Under the pieces are notes generated by a model. It had not been told where the DNA came from, did no database searches, and saw nothing but the letters and a program-made list of their open reading frames with translations. The translations under genes and the position numbers were made by a program. DNA of 64,000 nucleotides from CAWDLX01 sp963753485 (lineage in GTDB: Bacteria; Actinomycetota; Actinomycetes; Mycobacteriales; Micromonosporaceae): positions 1 through 64,000 of the forward strand of contig CAVWCL010000017.1 of the NCBI GenBank assembly GCA_963753485.1, read 5' to 3'. This document shows, one piece after another, positions 57,998 to 64,000 of the stretch. Numbering within the stretch: the first letter of the stretch is position 1; every line of letters starts with the position of its first letter.

Positions 57998-59128
57998 TCA
58001 GCTCGCGGCCGGGGCCGGGCCGGCGACGGTGGCGGTCAGCCGGCTCACCGGCTCCGCCAGTCCGCTGACCGCGTCGGAGAGGGCTTTGGTGTCCGCGGGG
58101 CCGAGCGTGGTGTAGAGCACCCAGCCGCTGCCGGCCCGGTGCCGCGCGAGGGCCGCCTCGACCCGCCCGTACGCGTCGTCCACGGTGGCGAGCAGGGCCG
58201 CGTCGCGTTGGGCGAGCGCGGGTCGCAGCGCGTCGACCGCGGCCTTGACACCGTCCACATTGGCCGCGAAGTCCCACAGGTCGGTGTGCGAGTAGCGGTC
58301 CTCCTCACCAGTGATCTTGCTGGTGGCCACCTCGTCGAGCAGCTCCTTCGCGCCGTTCGCGATCTCCAACGGGGTCAGCTGGAGCGTGGCCACCTTCGCG
58401 GCCAGCCGGTTCACGTCGGCGTCCAGCCGGTCGGCGAGCGCGGTGTCCTGGTCCACCTTCCCGTCCGCCCAGAGGTGCTTCTCCAGCACGTGAAAGCCGG
58501 TCCACTCGGCGCCCGGGTCGACATCGCCCTCGCGCGCGTCGATGGCCGGGTCGAGGTCGCCAAAGCTCTCCGCCACCGGCTCGACCCGCTCGTAGAAGAC
58601 CCGGGCCTGCGCGTAGAGCGACTTCGCCCGGGCCAGGTCGCCGGCGCGGACGGCGTCGGTGAACTCCTTGGTGCCCGCGACCAGCGCCGTCACCTGGGTC
58701 TTCACATAGCCCTGGTAGGTCGTGACCGCCTGGGCGAGAGCCTGGTCCTGCGACCGGGCAGCCGCGCTGCCGGTGACGGTGAACGCGCTGCGGATGCCGT
58801 TGCCGGCCATCCCCGGCTTGCAGACGCCGACGTAGGAGCCGGCGGTGAGCTCCACCGACAGCTCGCGGGACGTGCCGGGGCTGACGTTCTCCACCTCGCC
58901 GAGCGCCTTGTCACCCTTGAAGACGTAGAACTCGGTGATCTTCGTCCCGGTGTTGGTGACCACGAAGGTGGTCACGCCCGCGGCCATGTCGGTGCGGCCG
59001 AGCAGGCACCCGCTGTCATTGGCCGCGACCGTGACCTTGGCGCCGGCCGGCGGGGCCGGCGAGCCACACCCGGACACGGCGACGAGGGCGCCGGCGGCGA
59101 GGATGCCGAACACGTGAACAGGGCGCAC
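57998..59128 (-). CDS. efeO: EfeO, periplasmic/lipoprotein iron-binding component
   Basis: A 376-residue protein. The lipoprotein signal ends in AVSGC. An N-terminal cupredoxin-like domain (about 30-125, FYVFKGDKALGEVENVSPGT) is followed by the M75 peptidase-like domain with the HxxE motif in GFHVLEKHLW. It delivers iron to EfeU. The GTG start at 59128 has AAGGAG upstream; the longer open frame is Pro/Arg repeat sequence. It lies 46 bases after efeU. Confidence 0.95.
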   Translation of the reverse strand: MRPVHVFGILAAGALVAVSGCGSPAPPAGAKVTVAANDSGCLLGRTDMAAGVTTFVVTNTGTKITEFYVFKGDKALGEVENVSPGTSRELSVELTAGSYVGVCKPGMAGNGIRSAFTVTGSAAARSQDQALAQAVTTYQGYVKTQVTALVAGTKEFTDAVRAGDLARAKSLYAQARVFYERVEPVAESFGDLDPAIDAREGDVDPGAEWTGFHVLEKHLWADGKVDQDTALADRLDADVNRLAAKVATLQLTPLEIANGAKELLDEVATSKITGEEDRYSHTDLWDFAANVDGVKAAVDALRPALAQRDAALLATVDDAYGRVEAALARHRAGSGWVLYTTLGPADTKALSDAVSGLAEPVSRLTATVAGPAPAAS

Positions 59129-59174
59129 GAGGCTACTCCTTGCGGGTTCGGGCTGGGGCGGGTGCTGGCCGGGA

Positions 59175-60176
59175 TCAGGCGCTCGCGGGCGGGGCCATGG
59201 CGCTGGCCGAGGCCGGCTGCTGGGTGACACCGCCGGGCGAAGCCGGCTTGGTGACACCGCCGGGCGAAGCCGGCTTGGTGACACCGCCGGGGGCGTCCGG
59301 CTGGGTGGCGGTGCCCGCCGAGCTCGACTGGGTGACACTGCCGGCCGGCGCCGGCTGGGCAATGCGGCGGGGTGGCGTCAGGAAGAGCACCAGGACCGGC
59401 ACGAGGTAGGCCACCCAGGCCACGGTCTCCAGCACGGTCGGCGTCGGCGTGAAGTTGATCATTCCGCCGAGCAGCGCCGCGTACCAGCTGCTGCCGTCGT
59501 AGACCGCGGAGATGTCGAAGGCATAGCTGCTCAGTCCGGGCACGAGACCGGACTCCTGCAGGTCGTGCACGCCGTACTTGAAGATGCCGGCGGCCACCAC
59601 GATCAGCGCCAGACCGGTCCACCGGAAGAAGGTGGTCAGGTTGATCCGGATGGCGCCGGCGTAGAGGAACAAACCAAGCCCGACCGCGGTGAGTACGCCG
59701 AGGCTGATACCGACGAGCGGGCCGCTGGACGTGGTCGCCCCCTGCGCCGCGGCGTAGAAGAGCAGGGCGGTCTCCAGGCCCTCGCGGGCAACCGCGAGGA
59801 ACGCCATCACCATCACCGCGAGCGAGCCGAGGCCGATCGCCTGCTCCAGCCGGCCTCGCAGGTCGGTGGCGAGGCTGCGGGCGAACCGGCGCATCCAGAA
59901 GATCATCCAGGTGACGAAGGTCACCGCGAGAATCGACGTGGTCGCCTCGAACAGCTCCTGCTGCCGGAAGTTGAGCAGGTCCCGCGACACATAGGTGAGC
60001 ATCGCTCCGAAACCGACCGAGATCAGCACCGCCGTGACCACGCCGATCCAGACCTGACCCAGGCGTTCGCGCCGGCCGGACTTCACCAGGAACGCCACGA
60101 GAATGGTGACGACGAGCGTCGCCTCCAAGCCCTCGCGAAGGCCGATGAGGTAGTTCCCGAGCAGCGCTCCGCTCAC
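59175..60176 (-). CDS. efeU: EfeU, FTR1-family iron permease
   Basis: A 333-residue inner membrane permease with seven membrane helices. Two REGLE motifs (GLREGLEATLVV and VAREGLETALLF) bind iron. The C-terminal tail has tandem GGVTKPASP units encoded by a 27-bp repeat (about 59221-59300) that is not part of the family. It is first in the efeU-efeO-efeB operon, with an IdeR/DtxR box upstream, so iron repression is likely. Confidence 0.95.
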   Translation of the reverse strand: MSGALLGNYLIGLREGLEATLVVTILVAFLVKSGRRERLGQVWIGVVTAVLISVGFGAMLTYVSRDLLNFRQQELFEATTSILAVTFVTWMIFWMRRFARSLATDLRGRLEQAIGLGSLAVMVMAFLAVAREGLETALLFYAAAQGATTSSGPLVGISLGVLTAVGLGLFLYAGAIRINLTTFFRWTGLALIVVAAGIFKYGVHDLQESGLVPGLSSYAFDISAVYDGSSWYAALLGGMINFTPTPTVLETVAWVAYLVPVLVLFLTPPRRIAQPAPAGSVTQSSSAGTATQPDAPGGVTKPASPGGVTKPASPGGVTQQPASASAMAPPASA

Positions 60177-60212
60177 GACGAAACCTCCGACAGTTGGTGA
60201 GCCAACCCTAAC

Positions 60213-60231
60213 TTAGGTCAGCCATACCTTA
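60213..60231 (-). promoter_or_regulatory. IdeR/DtxR-like iron box upstream of efeU
   Basis: TTAGGTCAGCCATACCTTA matches the consensus dyad TTAGGTTAGGCTAACCTAA at 14 of 19 positions. It lies 37 bases upstream of the efeU start. Iron-loaded IdeR/DtxR would repress the operon. Confidence 0.7.
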
Positions 60232-60286
60232 TACTGCCGGTGCCGAAGCCCGTCAACCCTTCCGCACTTGCACACCCCCTGTTCTT

Positions 60287-60350
60287 CGCCGATCTAGGGC
60301 TTGCGCGCGCGTTTGGAGATCCATCCATGTGCATACGCCCTAGATCGGCG
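60287..60350. repeat. Dispersed palindromic repeat, copy 2
   Basis: Outer arms CGCCGATCTAGGGC (60287-60300) and GCCCTAGATCGGCG (60337-60350) are perfect; the inner arms are partly paired. The 56-bp core matches copy 1 (28302-28357) at 47 positions with no length change. It begins 16 bases after the ahcY stop, so it probably ends ahcY transcription. Confidence 0.85.
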
Positions 60351-60365
60351 GGAAAGACGGGGACT

Positions 60366-61868
<1,503 letters not shown>

Positions 61869-61928
61869 GTAGCTCTCTCCAGTTCATGGGGCGGTGGACC
61901 GACCTCCCACCTTACGCGGAGACATAAC

Positions 61929-61982
61929 GCACGGGGTGGTGGCCGTGGGCGCTCTATCCACCCAGGGCCAACCACCCCGTGC
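61929..61982 (-). promoter_or_regulatory. Large hairpin in the ahcY leader
   Basis: GCACGGGGTGGTGGCC (61929-61944) pairs with 61966-61982 through a 16-bp stem with one bulge. An inner TGGG/CCCA stem extends it. It lies in the leader of about 175 nt between the promoter and the ahcY start. It may be an attenuator or part of a riboswitch; I cannot match it safely to a SAH or SAM riboswitch class. Confidence 0.6.
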
Positions 61983-62049
61983 TTCCCCCCGGTTTGGTTC
62001 CCCCGCGCGTCACTCGGGCCCTAGGCCTTGATAACGCTGCGTACTCATA

Positions 62050-62077
62050 AGACTACTCTGTGCAATTATCCTGTCAA
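62050..62077 (-). promoter_or_regulatory. Probable ahcY promoter
   Basis: On the minus strand, TTGACA (62077-62072) and TAGTCT (62055-62050) with a 16-base spacer. Transcription would start near 62043, giving a leader of about 175 nt. Confidence 0.6.
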
Positions 62078-62101
62078 GGAGAATGCCAGAAAAGCCGCGA
62101 A

Positions 62102-63262
62102 TCAGACGCCTGGGCAGCACTGAAAGACCTCCGCGCCCTCGGGCGCTGCCAGCCGGACCGCCGGCTCCGGCGCGCCGACGAAGACCGACTCCCCGCAGCG
62201 CAGCGCCAGGCGCTCAGCCGGCGCACCGACGACGGCCTCGCCGGCCGTGCACACGAGGATGCGCGGCCCCCGCCCCGGCAACGTCACCGGCTTGCCCACC
62301 ACCGCCTTGACGAGCGTGAAGTCGTCGACCTCGACCGGCCACGTCAGCAGGCCGGCCCCGAGCGGAACCGGTCGGCGCACTGGATCGGCGAGCACCTCGA
62401 ACCGCAGCACCCGCAGCAGCTCGGCCACGTCGACCGGCTTGGGCGTGAGACCACCCCGCAACACGTTGTCGCTCGCGGCCATCACCTCGATGCCGGTGCC
62501 GTCCAGGTACGCGTGCAGGTTGCCGGCCGCCAGGTACACGCCCTCGTCCGGGCGCAGCCGGACCTGGTTGAGCAGCACGGCGACCAGCACACCGGGGTCG
62601 GTGGGGTACCGGCGGCCCAGTTCGGCGATGAGCGCGCCGGGGTCGTCCGCGACAGCGGCGACGGCCGCGCCCACCAGGTGCGCCCGCTCGGCCGCCGGCC
62701 AGCGCAGCAGCATCTCGACCGCACTGCGCAGCCGATGGCGCACCGGGCCGGAGCGCAGCGCCCCGATCACCGGCGCCAGCTCGGCGACCCGCAACGAGGC
62801 GAGCTCGGCGGCGCTCGCGTCCGGGTCGCGAAACCCGCAGAGCGCGCGGAAGTCGGTGAGCGCCACCAGGAGCTCCGGCTTGTGGTACGGGTCGACGTAG
62901 GTGCGCTGGGCGGCGGGCTTCGCGGCGTCGGCGGCGAAGCCGGCCCGGGCCAGTTCAACGTCCGGATGGGCCTGCAACGACAACGGTTGCACGGCGGCCA
63001 GCACCTTCACGAGGTAGGGCAGGCGGGGACCGAACCGCTCGATGCTGGCCGCGCCGAGCACACCGGGGTCGGCCGCGATCACCTCGGTCAGGTCGACCAG
63101 GTCGCCGTCGTCGAGGGCCACCGCGGACGGCGCGCTGGGATGCGCCCCGAGCCAGAGCTCCGCCTCCGGTCCGGGCGCGGGCGCCGGGCGACCCTGCAGA
63201 GTCGCGATCGCGGTGCGCGAGCCCCAGGCGTACGGGCGGATGGGGTTGACCAGCCGCCTCAC
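62102..63262 (-). CDS. manA: Mannose-6-phosphate isomerase, class I
   Basis: A 386-residue zinc enzyme interconverting mannose-6-phosphate and fructose-6-phosphate. Motifs are NPIRPYAWGS, AELWLGAHPSAPS, LPYLVKVLAAVQPLSLQAHPD (zinc ligands), YVDPYHKPELLVAL and VYLAAGNLHAYLDGTGIEVM. GTG 63262 overlaps the stop of the upstream gene as GTGA, so it is co-translated with the CDF transporter. It supplies mannose precursors for glycans. Confidence 0.95.
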   Translation of the reverse strand: MRRLVNPIRPYAWGSRTAIATLQGRPAPAPGPEAELWLGAHPSAPSAVALDDGDLVDLTEVIAADPGVLGAASIERFGPRLPYLVKVLAAVQPLSLQAHPDVELARAGFAADAAKPAAQRTYVDPYHKPELLVALTDFRALCGFRDPDASAAELASLRVAELAPVIGALRSGPVRHRLRSAVEMLLRWPAAERAHLVGAAVAAVADDPGALIAELGRRYPTDPGVLVAVLLNQVRLRPDEGVYLAAGNLHAYLDGTGIEVMAASDNVLRGGLTPKPVDVAELLRVLRFEVLADPVRRPVPLGAGLLTWPVEVDDFTLVKAVVGKPVTLPGRGPRILVCTAGEAVVGAPAERLALRCGESVFVGAPEPAVRLAAPEGAEVFQCCPGV

Positions 63263-64000
63263 GGCGCGCTGGGCCGGTAGATGTCCGGTTCCAGGTAGAT
63301 GACGCGGGCGATCGGCACGGCCGAGCGGATGCGGGCCTCGGCGGCGTCGATGGCCTGCGCCACATCGGTCGCGCTGGCTCCCCGGATCACCCCGACCTTC
63401 GCCGCCACCAGCAGCTCCTCGGGTCCAAGGTGGAGGGTGCGCATGTGGATGATGCGCTCGATCCCGGCGCCGTCGACCACCGCCCGCTCGATCTCCGACA
63501 CCTGGTCGTGGGTCGCCGACTCCCCGATCAGCAGACTCTTCATCTCGATCGCCAGCACGATCGCCACGGTGACGAGCAGGACTCCGATGCCGAGGGTGCC
63601 GAGGCCGTCGAAGACGCCGTTGCCGGTGAGCAGGGTCAGCCCGACGCCGAGCAGCGCGAGGAGCAGACCGACCAGCGCGGCCGCGTCCTCCAGAAGCACC
63701 ACCGGCAGCTCCGGTACCCGCGAGTGGCGGACGAAGCCGACCCAGGACAAACCGCCGCGGATCCGGTTCGTCTCCTGGATGGCGGTCCGGAACGAGTAGC
63801 TCTCCAGCCCGGCGGCGATGACCAGCACCGCAATCGGCACCCATTGCCAGCGCTCGATGCCGTGCGGATCGAGCAGTTTCTCGTAGCCCTCGAAGAGGGC
63901 GACCAGGCCACCCACACTGAACAAAACGATCGACACAATGAACGCGTACACATACCGCTCGCGCCCGTAGCCGAAGGGATGGCGCTCGTCGGCCTCCCGC
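63259..64000 (-). CDS. Cation diffusion facilitator (CDF) transporter, 5' end outside window
   Basis: The frame stays open to the window edge, so the gene lacks its start here. The visible part begins ADERHPFGYGRERYVYAF, the CDF TM2-TM3 loop, and continues with membrane helices (VSIVLFSVGGLVALFEG) and a C-terminal cytoplasmic domain (TLHLGPEELLVAAKV). CDF proteins export zinc, iron or other divalent metals using proton exchange. Coupled to manA by a 4-base overlap. Confidence 0.88.
   Translation of the reverse strand, partial: READERHPFGYGRERYVYAFIVSIVLFSVGGLVALFEGYEKLLDPHGIERWQWVPIAVLVIAAGLESYSFRTAIQETNRIRGGLSWVGFVRHSRVPELPVVLLEDAAALVGLLLALLGVGLTLLTGNGVFDGLGTLGIGVLLVTVAIVLAIEMKSLLIGESATHDQVSEIERAVVDGAGIERIIHMRTLHLGPEELLVAAKVGVIRGASATDVAQAIDAAEARIRSAVPIARVIYLEPDIYRPSAP

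Noticed and set aside
61869..62077. Firm SAH or c-di-AMP riboswitch call upstream of ahcY
   Set aside because: Only parts of the known consensus sequences are visible; reported as a structured leader instead.

Overview
The window is very GC-rich DNA from a high-GC Gram-positive actinobacterium. The chromosomal part carries a classical actinobacterial core order: ahcY, then mtrA-mtrB-lpqB, comF, hpf and secA with a DUF6459 (Rv3235-like) gene, plus ftsE-ftsX next to an M23 hydrolase, smpB, ssrA and an actinobacterial-type prfB without the programmed frameshift. Gene content and style (DUF6912, DUF6459, the MoxR/DUF58/DUF4129/DUF4350 cluster, dispersed GC-rich palindromes) suggest Micromonosporaceae or a close relative. 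I cannot name the species from sequence alone.

Layout. (1) 1-8.64 kb is an accessory island: a 1.4 kb low-complexity stretch without convincing genes, a small excisionase-like HTH gene, then a nest of elements. A tyrosine integrase (7392-8525, minus) is followed at once by the 3' half of a tRNA-Met gene, a likely attachment site. That tRNA remnant is split by an IS630-family element (1770-7341, TA duplication), and the IS630 transposase gene is itself split by a 4.4 kb Tn554-like element (2308-6700) with a decayed recombinase trio. Removing bases 2308-6706 restores an uninterrupted 364-codon transposase. A tRNA-Ala(GGC) gene marks the return to core DNA. (2) 9.1-19.8 kb: AlgH-family protein, methylthioadenosine phosphorylase, a two-component system, tmRNA, then ftsE-ftsX-M23 hydrolase-smpB-SRPBCC membrane protein, prfB and a PadR regulator. 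(3) 20-26.8 kb: a sugar operon in the order ROK regulator, lipoprotein binding protein, two ABC permeases, GH4 6-phospho-glycosidase, BadF-type kinase. It has no ABC ATPase of its own. (4) 26.8-36.4 kb: a putative autoregulated RHH-like protein, tryptophan 2,3-dioxygenase, a 1,482-residue SF1 helicase with a C-terminal nuclease-like domain, pruA, a membrane protein and a DUF6912 protein. (5) 36.4-49 kb: small HTH protein, DUF6459 protein, secA, two genes carrying four GNAT domains, hpf, comF, lpqB-mtrB-mtrA. (6) 49.2-56.7 kb: a membrane-protein / MoxR / DUF58 / SpoIIM / RDD cluster related in content to mycobacterial moxR2-Rv3695. (7) 56.7-64 kb: efeUOB iron uptake under a probable IdeR/DtxR box, ahcY with a structured leader, manA and a truncated CDF transporter.

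The most unusual signals are the three-layer element nest with exact junctions; a 56-bp palindromic repeat present twice, each time at the 3' end of a minus-strand gene; a 48-bp repeat that is intergenic once and in frame inside a membrane-protein gene once; a perfect 19-bp-arm palindrome between divergent regulators; a cluster of GGCAAAC repeats around a small HTH gene; and the large helicase-nuclease, a plausible but unproven defence protein.
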